Shown in pieces: positions 9,188-16,461 of a stretch of DNA of 64,000 nt. The notes beneath the pieces were generated by a model. It did no database searches and had not been told where the DNA came from. It worked only from the letters and a program-made list of their open reading frames with translations. Where the stretch lies: contig NZ_JAGOLP010000015.1 in the NCBI RefSeq assembly GCF_017994015.1, forward strand, positions 19,125 to 83,124. Reading direction: 5' to 3'. This DNA comes from Ferrovibrio sp. (lineage in GTDB: Bacteria; Pseudomonadota; Alphaproteobacteria; Ferrovibrionales; Ferrovibrionaceae). The position numbers and the translations under genes were made by a program. Within the stretch, counting starts at the first letter, position 1; every line of letters starts with the position of its first letter.

Positions 9188-9225
9188 ATTGTCCGTATCT
9201 ATGTCCACTGCGCCGTTGCAGCAGA
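9181..9225 (-). promoter_or_regulatory. Tandem ANTAR-target hairpins (NasT antiterminator RNA)
   Basis: Two hairpins with six-base loops occur in the nrtA leader RNA. P1 (9225-9204) has stem TCTGCTGC / GCAGTGGA and loop AACGGC. P2 (9194-9181) has stem GGAC / GTCC and loop AATGGC. Both loops have A at position 1 and G at position 4, the known signature of RNAs bound by ANTAR-domain antiterminators, and a short linker separates them. P2 shares GTCC with the terminator stem. NasT, an ANTAR protein, is encoded just upstream. Binding of NasT to P1-P2 is inferred from the known NasT/NasR mechanism. Confidence 0.87.
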
Positions 9226-9240
9226 CTGTCGCTGGTTACT

Positions 9241-9257
9241 AAGCAGAAAACGTGCCA
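9241..9257 (-). promoter_or_regulatory. Sigma-54 promoter of the nrt-nir-nas operon
   Basis: The minus strand reads TGGCACGTTTTCTGCTT. It matches the sigma-54 consensus TGGCACGrNNNTTGCw closely, with the -24 GG and -12 GC separated by the required 10 bases. The expected transcript start is near 9231, six bases before ANTAR hairpin P1. Such a promoter needs an enhancer-binding activator. NtrC is the likely one for nitrogen control, but I could not identify a convincing NtrC site upstream by eye. Confidence 0.85.
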
Positions 9258-9337
9258 AAAGCTGGATTTGTAATTTTTATTGATTTACCAGGGAAATTTG
9301 GCGAACCACTCGACCAGGGATTTCCTGCTGCACTGCA

Positions 9338-9357
9338 CACAAAACAGGCGAAGCCTG
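9338..9357 (-). terminator. Probable terminator of nasT
   Basis: The minus strand has CAGGC-TTC-GCCTG (9357-9345) followed by TTTTGTG. The stem is short, with five G-C-rich pairs. It lies 25 bases after the nasT stop and upstream of the nrtA sigma-54 promoter, so it would separate the two transcripts. Confidence 0.55.
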
Positions 9358-9382
9358 CCCGCACGCTGAGCAAAGCGGCAAT

Positions 9383-9967
9383 TCACTTCTTCAGCAGGTC
9401 GGCAAAGGCAAGCAGGGTTTCGGCCACATCAACCAGCTTCTGCTGCCGGTCCATGGCCAGTCTACGCAAGGCGGCGTAAGCCTCGTCTTCGGTCAGTTTT
9501 TTCTCGCGCATCAGCATGCCTTTGGCGCGCTCGATCAGCTTGCGCTCATTCAGCGTGGCCTTGGTTTTTTTCAGCTCGTCGCGCAGCGCCTGGAATTCGC
9601 GGAAGCGGGCAATCGCCACATCCAGGATCGGCTTCACCCGCTTCACATTCAGGCCGTCGATAATATAAGCCGAAACCCCGGCCTGCATGGCCTGCTCGAT
9701 CATGCCGACATCGGATTGATCGACAAACATCACAATCGGGCGCGGTTGGTCGTCGTTGATCTGCCGCATGCTTTCGATGGTGTCGCGGCTGGGTGAATCC
9801 ATGTCGACGATAACAATATCCGGGCCGATTTCGGCCACCCGGCGGGCGCTCAATTCACGCGGCGCCAGGCGTGCCACCAGTTCATAACCCTGCGCCCGCA
9901 ACGCCTCGTTCAACACGGCGGCGCGTTCAGGATTCTCGTCGATCAACAGGATACGCAAGCCACTCAC
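9383..9967 (-). CDS. nasT: ANTAR-domain response regulator / transcription antiterminator NasT
   Basis: RNA-binding antiterminator of nitrate assimilation genes, 194 residues. A receiver-like domain comes first ([16 protein letters not shown], with the acceptor-position Asp in [15 protein letters not shown], about residues 1-120). A coiled stretch ([24 protein letters not shown]) leads into the ANTAR domain ([28 protein letters not shown]...). This is the standard NasT/AmiR layout. In known systems, NasT is held inactive by NasS until nitrate or nitrite is sensed and then prevents termination in the nas leader. The start is GTG at 9967, with GGGTGAAG upstream and a sigma-54-like promoter at 10004-10019. 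It is transcribed separately from but in the same direction as the structural operon. Confidence 0.93.
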   Translation of the reverse strand: MSGLRILLIDENPERAAVLNEALRAQGYELVARLAPRELSARRVAEIGPDIVIVDMDSPSRDTIESMRQINDDQPRPIVMFVDQSDVGMIEQAMQAGVSAYIIDGLNVKRVKPILDVAIARFREFQALRDELKKTKATLNERKLIERAKGMLMREKKLTEDEAYAALRRLAMDRQQKLVDVAETLLAFADLLKK

Positions 9968-10003
9968 AATGCTTCACCCAGGCCTCAATTGCATGCCAGT
10001 ACT

Positions 10004-10019
10004 AGCAATTCGCATACCA
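10004..10019 (-). promoter_or_regulatory. Probable sigma-54 promoter of nasT
   Basis: The minus strand reads TGGTATGCGAATTGCT. The invariant -24 GG and -12 GC are present at 10-base spacing and the TTGCT block is intact. The -24 box has two departures from TGGCACG. The expected start near 9992 leaves a leader of about 25 bases before the GTG start of nasT. Confidence 0.6.
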
Positions 10020-10088
10020 AAGCGGCAAAGTTGCCCATATGTGGCGTTAATTTGCGCTAACGGCTTGAATACCTTGAGAGGGAATATT

Positions 10089-10553
10089 GTGGCACTGGGC
10101 CTGATCTATGTGGATGCCGATGCCTGCCCGGTGAAGGCGGAAATCTACAAGGTGGCGGAACGCCATGCCATGCGGGTGCAGGTGGTGGCCAACAGCTTCA
10201 TCCAGACGCCGCGGGCGGACTGGATCGCCCTCACCCAGGTGGGCGATGCGCTGGATGCCGCCGATGACTGGATCGCCGAACGCGCCGGCCCGGCCGATAT
10301 TGTGATCACCGCCGATATCCCGCTGGCCGGCCGCTGCGTCAAGACCGGGGCCATTGTGCTGGCGCCAAACGGCCGGCTGTTTGATGAAAACAGCATCGGC
10401 CTGGCCCTGGCAACCCGCAACCTGATGACCGACCTGCGCGCGGCCGGCGAGCAGACACGCGGCCCCAAACCCTTCACGCCGCGTGACCGCTCGACCTTTC
10501 TGTCGGCGCTGCACGAGGCTATCCTGCGCCTGAAACGGAGAGTATCGCCATGA
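10089..10553 (+). CDS. YaiI/YqxD family protein (UPF0178)
   Basis: A conserved protein of 154 residues in the UPF0178 family, related to PIN-like/NYN nuclease folds. The biochemical function is not established. Characteristic motifs are [44 protein letters not shown] and [14 protein letters not shown]. An open frame extends upstream to 9969, but it crosses the nasT promoter. The GTG at 10089, preceded by GAGAGGGA, gives a protein of family length and starts right before the conserved core. The next gene overlaps it by 4 bases. It diverges from nasT. Confidence 0.85.
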   Translation: MALGLIYVDADACPVKAEIYKVAERHAMRVQVVANSFIQTPRADWIALTQVGDALDAADDWIAERAGPADIVITADIPLAGRCVKTGAIVLAPNGRLFDENSIGLALATRNLMTDLRAAGEQTRGPKPFTPRDRSTFLSALHEAILRLKRRVSP

Positions 10554-10798
10554 TGAAAGCTGTTCCGGTGCCGCTGGCGAAAATCTATGTGCCGGCCAAA
10601 TTCAAAGGCACGCTCGACCAGGCCAAGGTGGAAGCCCTGGCGGATGATATTGTCGAGAAGGGCTTGCAGATGCCGATCCAGGTGCGCGCCGACAAGGAGC
10701 GTTATGTGCTGGTGGCCGGGCTGCACCGGCTGGAAGCCTTCCGCTATCTCGGCGAGGCCAATATCCCGGCGCTGCTTGTGGCGGCGCGCAAGTTCTAA
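10550..10798 (+). CDS. Small ParB/Sulfiredoxin-fold domain protein
   Basis: An 82-residue protein that is essentially one ParB-like N-terminal (sulfiredoxin-fold) domain. Visible elements are [57 protein letters not shown]. The GLHRLEA segment matches the G-x-x-R-x-x-A box that binds nucleotide in ParB domains. There is no helix-turn-helix or dimer domain, so it is not a chromosome-partition ParB. It is translationally coupled to the upstream UPF0178 gene by an ATGA overlap, suggesting a joint but unknown role. It ends 2 bases before the convergent TRAP permease gene. Confidence 0.75.
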   Translation: MMKAVPVPLAKIYVPAKFKGTLDQAKVEALADDIVEKGLQMPIQVRADKERYVLVAGLHRLEAFRYLGEANIPALLVAARKF

Positions 10799-10799
10799 T

Positions 10800-12092
10800 T
10801 CAGTGGCGCCCACCCAGGATCAGATCAGGCAGAGCCAGTGAAAACGCCGGCACATAAGTGACCAGCAGCAGGGCGGCAATCAGCGCGCCATAAAATGGCC
10901 AGATCGTGCGCATGACATAGCCGATGCTGACGCCGCCGATGGCGCAGCCGACAAACTGCGTGGTGCCGATCGGCGGAGTGTTGAGGCCCAGCGCACAATT
11001 GATCAGCATCAGCATGCCGAACTGCACCGGGCTCATGCCGTATTGCACGCAGATCGGCAGGAAAATCGGCGTGCAGATCAGGATGGTGGCGGCCATGTCA
11101 AGAAATGTGCCGAGCACAAACAGGATGACATTGACCAGCAGGAAGATCATCCACGGCGAATTGGTGATGCTGCCCAATGCGCGGCCGGTCAGGTCGGCCA
11201 CTTCATACAGGCTGATGAGATAGCCGAAAGTGTTCGACACGCCGATCAGCAGCAGCACAACGCCGGTGGTTTTCACCGCCTTGGCCGCCGCCTTCACCAA
11301 TTGCGCCCAGGTCAGCGAACGATACAGCAGCGTGGCGAGCAGGATGGCATACAGCACCGCAATGGCGGCGGATTCCGTGGCGGTGAAAACGCCGGTGAGG
11401 ATGCCGGCCAGGATGATGACAATGATGAACAAGCCCGGTATCGCCGCCGCCGCCGAGCGCGCCACGGCCGGCCAGCCGGGGAACGCCCCGGCGCCATAGC
11501 CGCGCCGGATCGCCACCAGATAGGCTGCCGCCAGCATACATAGTGTCAGCAGGGCGGCGGGGACCAGCCCGGCCAGGATCAGCGCGGCGATGGACACTTT
11601 GCCGCCGGCCGCCAGCGAATAGATGATCATGTTGTGGCTGGTGGGCATCAAGGCGCCAACCAGCGAAGCATGGGTGGTGACATTCACCGCGTAATCGGCG
11701 TCATACCCCTCGCGCTTCATCATCGGGATCATCACCGCGCCCATCGCCGACACATCGGCCACCGGCGAGCCGGAAACACCGCCAAACAACGTACAGGCCA
11801 CCACGTTGGACATGCCGAGGCCGCCCCGGATATGGCCGATCATGTCCTTGGCAAAGCGCACGATACGATCAGCCACGCCGCCATAAAGCATCAATTCACC
11901 GGCGAAGATGAAAAACGGAATCGCCAGGAACGAGAAGATATTCATGCCCGCGGCCATGCGCTGAAACACCACCGCCAGCGGCAGGCCTTCATAGAGAATG
12001 GTGGCTACCGCCGAAAGCCCGATGGCAAAGGCCACCGGCACACCAAGAATGAGCAGGCCGAAAAAGCTGGCGGCCAGAATGGTCAATGCCAT
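10800..12092 (-). CDS. dctM: TRAP transporter large permease (DctM family)
   Basis: Large membrane subunit of a tripartite ATP-independent periplasmic transporter, 430 residues with about 12 hydrophobic helices. Family features include LLILGVPVAFAIGLSA at the N-terminus, the CTLFGGVSGSPVADVSAMGAVMIPMMKREGYDADYAVNVTTHASLVGALMPTSHNMIIYSL region and INCALGLNTPPIGTTQFV near the end. It overlaps dctQ by 10 bases. The neighbouring uronate catabolic genes and FadR-type regulator suggest galacturonate or glucuronate as substrate, which is inference. Confidence 0.92.
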   Translation of the reverse strand: MALTILAASFFGLLILGVPVAFAIGLSAVATILYEGLPLAVVFQRMAAGMNIFSFLAIPFFIFAGELMLYGGVADRIVRFAKDMIGHIRGGLGMSNVVACTLFGGVSGSPVADVSAMGAVMIPMMKREGYDADYAVNVTTHASLVGALMPTSHNMIIYSLAAGGKVSIAALILAGLVPAALLTLCMLAAAYLVAIRRGYGAGAFPGWPAVARSAAAAIPGLFIIVIILAGILTGVFTATESAAIAVLYAILLATLLYRSLTWAQLVKAAAKAVKTTGVVLLLIGVSNTFGYLISLYEVADLTGRALGSITNSPWMIFLLVNVILFVLGTFLDMAATILICTPIFLPICVQYGMSPVQFGMLMLINCALGLNTPPIGTTQFVGCAIGGVSIGYVMRTIWPFYGALIAALLLVTYVPAFSLALPDLILGGRH

Positions 12093-12610
12093 GAGGGACG
12101 CACCTTCTCGCCAGCCATAAGCGCCAGAATATGTTCGATGGAAAACAGCACGATCAGCGCGCCGGCCAGGCTGAGCGAAACATGGTTGATACCTTCCGGC
12201 AGGCCGAGGGTCGGAATCTTGTAACCCATCACCGATTCCGCCAGCAGCCCGGCATGCCAGGCCATGGTGGCACCGAAGGCCGCCACCAGCAAGTGGATCA
12301 GCCCCTCCACCCAGCGCCGCCAGGGTGCAGGCAGCAGCAGGCCGACCAGTGATTCAAGCCCGATATGGCCGGCATCGCGCACGCCCACGGCGGCACCGAA
12401 CATGGTGACATACAGCACCAGCACCAGGGCCAGGCTTTCGGCCCAGGTCGGCGTGTCATTCAGCACATAGCGGCCGAATACCTGCAAGGCCACCACGGCA
12501 ACGATGGCCAGCAGCCCAGCCACCGCTATAATCATGCAGCAGCGTGCAATCGCAGCGTTGAGCGGCCCGAGGAAACGCAGCACAGCCATGTCCGGCGCGA
12601 ACCGGCTCAA
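12083..12610 (-). CDS. dctQ: TRAP transporter small permease (DctQ family)
   Basis: Small membrane subunit of the TRAP transporter, 175 residues with four predicted helices ([75 protein letters not shown]). The phrase [32 protein letters not shown] is typical of DctQ. Its start overlaps the dctP stop (ATGA) and its end overlaps dctM, so the three subunits are made from one message. Confidence 0.9.
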   Translation of the reverse strand: MSRFAPDMAVLRFLGPLNAAIARCCMIIAVAGLLAIVAVVALQVFGRYVLNDTPTWAESLALVLVLYVTMFGAAVGVRDAGHIGLESLVGLLLPAPWRRWVEGLIHLLVAAFGATMAWHAGLLAESVMGYKIPTLGLPEGINHVSLSLAGALIVLFSIEHILALMAGEKVRPSWH

Positions 12611-13590
12611 TCAATTGCCTGGATGCGCTTGACCAAGTCCTGCAATTTCGGCGTACCGGCGAATTTGGCATAGACCGGCTGCATCGCAGTGGCGAAAGCC
12701 TTCTTGTCCACATCGGCCAGAATCTTGGCGCCGCCACCAGTGACGGTCTTCTCCGCCGCTGCTTCGCGGTCATCCCATAATTTACGCATCACCGGCACGG
12801 AATCCTTCGCCGCCTGGCGGATGATGGCCTGTTCCGCCACCGGCAGGCCATCCCAGATCCGTTTGGAAAACACCAGCAATTCCGGCGCCATCGAATGTTC
12901 GGTGACGCTGTACATCTGTGCCACTTCGTAATGCCGCGACGATTCGTAGGATGGCCAGTTATTTTCGGCGCCGTCCACCACGCCGGTCCTCAGCGCGGTA
13001 TAAACCTCGGCATAGGGCAGCGGCGTGGCATTGGCGCCCAGCGCCTGCATCATCGCCACCCACATATCGGATTGCTGCACGCGGATTTTCATGCCCTTCA
13101 TGTCATCCACGGTCTTGATCGGCTTCTTGGTGGTGTAGAAGCTGCGCGAGCCGCTGTCGTAGAAGGCCAGGCCGATGAAGCCCTGCGGCTCCAGCGATTT
13201 CAGGATTTCCTCGCCCACCGCGCCATCCAGAACCTTGCGCATATGCGCCTTGGATTTGAACACAAAGGGCAAGGCCGGCACGATGGTTTCCGGCACGATG
13301 TTGTTGAAGGGCGAGATATTCACCCGCACCATGTCGAGCGCGCCGATTTTGGTCTGCTCGATCGTGTCTTTTTCCGAACCGAGCACACTCTGGCCGAACA
13401 CCTTCACGCTATGCTTGTTGGTGGTGCGCTCGGCGATCAGCTTGCCCATGTGCATCACTGCCTGCACGGTGGGATAATCCGCCGGATGCACATCGGCCGA
13501 GCGGAATTCCTTGGCCGCCGCTGGCAAGGCTGTTGCCGCCACCAGCGCAGCAATCCCGATAAAGCCTGCATTGACCACAGAGCTGCCCAT
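12607..13590 (-). CDS. dctP: TRAP transporter substrate-binding protein (DctP family)
   Basis: Periplasmic solute-binding protein of the TRAP system, 327 residues. The start [26 protein letters not shown] gives a clear Sec signal peptide, and GGGAGG lies upstream of the ATG at 13590; the frame is open to 13635 but with no signal-like sequence. Family motifs include [46 protein letters not shown] and [15 protein letters not shown], where the Arg of [10 protein letters not shown] is at the usual substrate-carboxylate position. A binding protein of this kind recognises a carboxylate ligand; adjacent uronate genes suggest hexuronates. It is the first gene of the dctPQM operon and diverges from the GntR regulator. 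Confidence 0.9.
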   Translation of the reverse strand: MGSSVVNAGFIGIAALVAATALPAAAKEFRSADVHPADYPTVQAVMHMGKLIAERTTNKHSVKVFGQSVLGSEKDTIEQTKIGALDMVRVNISPFNNIVPETIVPALPFVFKSKAHMRKVLDGAVGEEILKSLEPQGFIGLAFYDSGSRSFYTTKKPIKTVDDMKGMKIRVQQSDMWVAMMQALGANATPLPYAEVYTALRTGVVDGAENNWPSYESSRHYEVAQMYSVTEHSMAPELLVFSKRIWDGLPVAEQAIIRQAAKDSVPVMRKLWDDREAAAEKTVTGGGAKILADVDKKAFATAMQPVYAKFAGTPKLQDLVKRIQAID

Positions 13591-13634
13591 CTTACCCTCC
13601 CGTTTGAGCGCGCCTTGTTGCGGCGCTTGCACCA

Positions 13635-13646
13635 CTCATCATACAA
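13635..13646. promoter_or_regulatory. Candidate GntR/FadR-type operator, dctP side
   Basis: CTCATCATACAA lies about 45 bases upstream of the dctP start. It differs by a single base from CTTATCATACAA at 13753-13764 in front of the GntR gene. Read on the other strand the core is TTGTATGAT, similar to half-sites of FadR-subfamily operators. The assignment rests on this repetition only. Confidence 0.5.
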
Positions 13647-13752
13647 CTGACCGGCCGATATGAGTCAATCCGAAATCTGAAAGACTGATTTATGTACATT
13701 TTTCGGTATAAATTACACACCACCTATATGATGCCTTTACACTCAAACCACA

Positions 13753-13770
13753 CTTATCATACAAGATAAG
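13753..13770. promoter_or_regulatory. Candidate GntR/FadR-type operator, autoregulatory
   Basis: CTTATC-ATACAA-GATAAG is a perfect 6+6 inverted repeat about 22 bases upstream of the GTG start of the GntR gene. It includes the CATACAA core shared with the sites in front of dctP and udh. The position would allow repression by blocking RNA polymerase. Confidence 0.55.
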
Positions 13771-13792
13771 GACAAATTCGGAGACCAGTACG

Positions 13793-14500
13793 GTGGCCCT
13801 ACGCCGACGCGAAACCCTGACCTCGCAATTGATCCGCAGCCTCTCGGCCCGGATTGAACAGGGCGGCCTGAAGCCGGGTGACAAGCTGCCCAGCGAGCAG
13901 GAACTGATCGAGGAATTCGGCGTCAGCCGCACCGTGGTGCGCGAGGCTATTTCATCGCTGCGCGCCGCCGGCCTGGTGGCGACGCAGCAGGGGGTTGGCG
14001 CCTTTGTGCAGAGCAATGCCCTCACGCCCTCCTTCCGCATTGATGAAGCCAATCTTGATCTGCTGAAGGAAGTGATCGGCGTGCTGGAATTGCGCATCGC
14101 ACTGGAGGCCGAGGCCTGCGCGCTGGCGGCGCAAAGGCGGCAGGAAAATCATCTGGCCGCGATGCGGCTGGCGCTGGATCGTATGGAAGCCGCCATCGAT
14201 GCTGAAGAGGATGCCGTGGCGCCCGATCTGGATTTCCATCGCAGCATTGCCGAGGCCACCGGCAATGTGCATTTCAGCCATCTGTTCAGCTATCTCGGCG
14301 CGTTGATGATCCCGCGCACCCGATTGCAGACCTTCCGCTTCTTCGCCGACGACCGGCTGGAATATCTGCGCCGGGTCAACCGCGAGCATGAGGACATCTA
14401 CCAGGCCATCCAGCGCCATGACAGCGATGCGGCGCGCTCGGCGATGCGGCTGCATCTCAGCAACAGCCGCGAGCGCGTGCGCCGCGCGATGGAAACTTGA
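13793..14500 (+). CDS. FadR-subfamily GntR transcriptional regulator of the uronate cluster
   Basis: A DNA-binding repressor of 235 residues. The N-terminal winged helix reads IEQGGLKPGDKLPSEQELIEEFGVSRTVVREAISSLRAAGLVATQQGVGAFV (about 20-75). It is followed by an all-helical FCD ligand-binding domain (about 90-225), with Asp/His metal-site candidates in DLDFHRSIAEATGN and in the final HLSNSRERVRRAM. It lies between the divergent TRAP operon and the uronate enzyme genes, so it probably responds to a uronate-derived acid. The start is GTG at 13793, since an in-frame ATG is lacking at the N-terminus. Repeated CATACAA motifs near the three starts are candidate binding sites. Confidence 0.85.
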   Translation: MALRRRETLTSQLIRSLSARIEQGGLKPGDKLPSEQELIEEFGVSRTVVREAISSLRAAGLVATQQGVGAFVQSNALTPSFRIDEANLDLLKEVIGVLELRIALEAEACALAAQRRQENHLAAMRLALDRMEAAIDAEEDAVAPDLDFHRSIAEATGNVHFSHLFSYLGALMIPRTRLQTFRFFADDRLEYLRRVNREHEDIYQAIQRHDSDAARSAMRLHLSNSRERVRRAMET

Positions 14501-14538
14501 AGCCAGCGGCGAAAGCGGCGCATGCTGCGGCGGGAAAA

Positions 14539-14545
14539 CATACAA
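14539..14545. promoter_or_regulatory. CATACAA motif upstream of udh
   Basis: CATACAA occurs 20 bases upstream of the udh ATG. It is the third occurrence of this heptamer in front of a transcription start of the cluster. Flanking bases differ from the other two sites, so this may be a weaker half-site or coincidence. Confidence 0.35.
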
Positions 14546-14565
14546 AACAACGGGGGAAACGATAG

Positions 14566-15381
14566 ATGAAGCGGGTATTGCTCACCGGTGCCAGCGGCGG
14601 CATCGGCACCAGACTGCGCCAGATGCTGAAACCGCTTTATCCCGAACTGATCCTGAGCGATCTGAAACCACCGGCCGATCTGGGCGCGGATGAAACTTTC
14701 CTGCCCGCCGACCTCGCCGATGCCGCAGCAGTGGAGCAAATCTGCCAGGACGTGGACGGCATCGTGCATCTGGGCGGCTATTCGGTGGAAGGGCCGTGGG
14801 AAACCATCCTGCAAGCCAATATAATCGGCTGTCACAACCTGTTTGAAGCGGCCCGGCGCCAGGGCGTGCGCCGGGTGGTTTTTGCCTCGTCCAACCATGT
14901 GATGGGCTTCCATCCGCGCCACAGCAAGATCGGTGTGGAAGCTGTGCCGCTGCCCGATACACGCTATGGCCTGTCCAAATTATTCGGTGAAGGGCTGGGC
15001 GCGCTTTATGCCCACAAGCATGGCCTGGGCGTGCTCAGCATCCGCATCGGCAATTTTGGCGACAAGCCGATTGATGCGCGCCGGCTGGCGATCTGGCTCA
15101 AGCCTGCCGATCTGGTGCAGCTCATTCGCCTGGGCCTGGAAAAACCCGATCTGGTTTATGAAGTGGTTTACGGCATGTCAGACAACCAGCGCGCCTGGTG
15201 GGATAACAGTCATGCGCTGGCGCTTGGCTATCGCCCTGAAGGCCGCTCCGAGGATTTTGCCGCAGACGCCCTTGCAGCGCAGAAGCTGTTGCCGCCCGAT
15301 GCCATCGGCGATTATTTCCAGGGCGGCAGCCCGTTTTGCAGCCAGGAATTTGACGGCGATTTTGAGCGGCTGAAAAAATGA
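14566..15381 (+). CDS. udh: NAD-dependent uronate dehydrogenase
   Basis: Short-chain dehydrogenase of 271 residues that oxidises D-galacturonate or D-glucuronate to the aldarolactone with NAD. The Rossmann motif is TGASGGIGTRLR at the N-terminus. Other landmarks are DGIVHLGGYSVEGPWETILQANIIGCHNLFEAA, FASSNHVMGFH (catalytic Ser region) and the YGLSK catalytic Tyr-x3-Lys. The SIRIGNFGDKP segment and the C-terminal NQRAWWDN...LGYRPEGRSEDF stretch are typical of Udh. It overlaps the next gene by 4 bases. With the following two genes it forms the oxidative hexuronate route known from Agrobacterium. Confidence 0.9.
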   Translation: MKRVLLTGASGGIGTRLRQMLKPLYPELILSDLKPPADLGADETFLPADLADAAAVEQICQDVDGIVHLGGYSVEGPWETILQANIIGCHNLFEAARRQGVRRVVFASSNHVMGFHPRHSKIGVEAVPLPDTRYGLSKLFGEGLGALYAHKHGLGVLSIRIGNFGDKPIDARRLAIWLKPADLVQLIRLGLEKPDLVYEVVYGMSDNQRAWWDNSHALALGYRPEGRSEDFAADALAAQKLLPPDAIGDYFQGGSPFCSQEFDGDFERLKK

Positions 15382-16460
15382 AGCTTGCCAAGCTTGAAGC
15401 CATCACGCTGAAAATCCCGTTTGACGACCTCTATGACGGGCCGCGCGCCAAGCGGCGTGGCTGGACCGAATTCGATACCCTGCTGGTGCGGGTGGAGGAT
15501 GCCGAGGGTAATGTCGGCTGGGGCGAGGCCTTTGCCTATAGCTGTGCTGGCGCGGTGCGGGCGGCTTTGCTGGATATGGTGGCGCCGCTTGTGCTGGGCC
15601 GCGAGATACAGGACATCCCGACGCTGAACCGCGAATTGCAGCTGGCACTGCATATCTGGGGCCGCTATGGCATCACCATCTTTGCCCTATCCGGCCTGGA
15701 TATTGCGCTATGGGATTTGCAGGCCAAACGCGCCGGCCTCAGCCTGGCACGGCATCTTGGCGGCAGAAACCGCGAACAGGTGCCGGCCTATGCCTCGCTG
15801 GTGCGCTATGCCGGCGCGGCGCAAATCACCACAATGATCCAGCGCGCCAGGACCGAGGGTTACACCGATATCAAGCTGCATGAGATTGACCCGCTGGTGA
15901 TCGAAGCGGCCCGCGCTGCCGGGCCTGACCTGCGCCTGACCGTGGACGTGAATTGCGCCTGGAGCCTTGGCGAGGCCGAGACATTGCTGGCCCGGCTGCG
16001 GCCGCTCAACCTGCATTGGGTGGAAGAGCCGATCTTTCCGCCGGAGGATTATGACACGCATCAGGCGCTGGCGCGTTTCGGCGTGCCGCTGGCAGCAGGC
16101 GAGAATGCCTGCACGGCATTTGAATTCCGCCGCCTGATCCCCGCCCTGGCCTATCCGCAGCCCAGCGTGACCAAAATCGGCGGCATCAGCGAATTTCTCG
16201 CCACGCTTGATTTGGCGGAAGCCGCCGGAAAAAGCGCCATGCCGCATTCACCCTATTTCGGCCCGGGCTATTGGGCCACATTGCAACTGGCGGCAAACCG
16301 GCCCAGCATCGGCCTGTTTGAATTCCTTTATGTGCAGCCGGCAGCCTGGCTGGCGCCGGATATTCCGCTGCCGCGGCAAGGCCAGATCCAGATCCCGGAC
16401 AGGCCCGGCATCGGCTTCACGCCAAACCCCGCCATCCTCGAACAGTATCGTGTGAACTGA
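15378..16460 (+). CDS. Enolase-superfamily aldarolactone cycloisomerase (Gci-like)
   Basis: Mandelate racemase/muconate-lactonizing subgroup enzyme of 360 residues. Likely active-site residues are Lys in DIKLHE, the metal ligands Asp in TVDVNCAW, Glu in WVEEPI and Glu in AAGENACTAFE, Lys in SVTKIGG, and His in AMPHSPYFGPG. In Agrobacterium, Gci opens D-galactaro-1,4-lactone to 3-deoxy-2-keto-L-threo-hexarate, and the position between udh and a lactone isomerase gene supports the same role here. Galactarate/glucarate dehydratase-like activity is the alternative. It is coupled to udh by an ATGA overlap. Confidence 0.75.
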   Translation: MKLAKLEAITLKIPFDDLYDGPRAKRRGWTEFDTLLVRVEDAEGNVGWGEAFAYSCAGAVRAALLDMVAPLVLGREIQDIPTLNRELQLALHIWGRYGITIFALSGLDIALWDLQAKRAGLSLARHLGGRNREQVPAYASLVRYAGAAQITTMIQRARTEGYTDIKLHEIDPLVIEAARAAGPDLRLTVDVNCAWSLGEAETLLARLRPLNLHWVEEPIFPPEDYDTHQALARFGVPLAAGENACTAFEFRRLIPALAYPQPSVTKIGGISEFLATLDLAEAAGKSAMPHSPYFGPGYWATLQLAANRPSIGLFEFLYVQPAAWLAPDIPLPRQGQIQIPDRPGIGFTPNPAILEQYRVN

Positions 16461-16461
16461 C

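Noticed and set aside
9071..9208. Extension of nrtA to a start at 9208
   Set aside because: The extra 46 residues are Cys/Arg-rich and unlike any signal peptide, and the region forms the leader hairpins. The ATG at 9070 has AGGAGG and begins a Tat signal.
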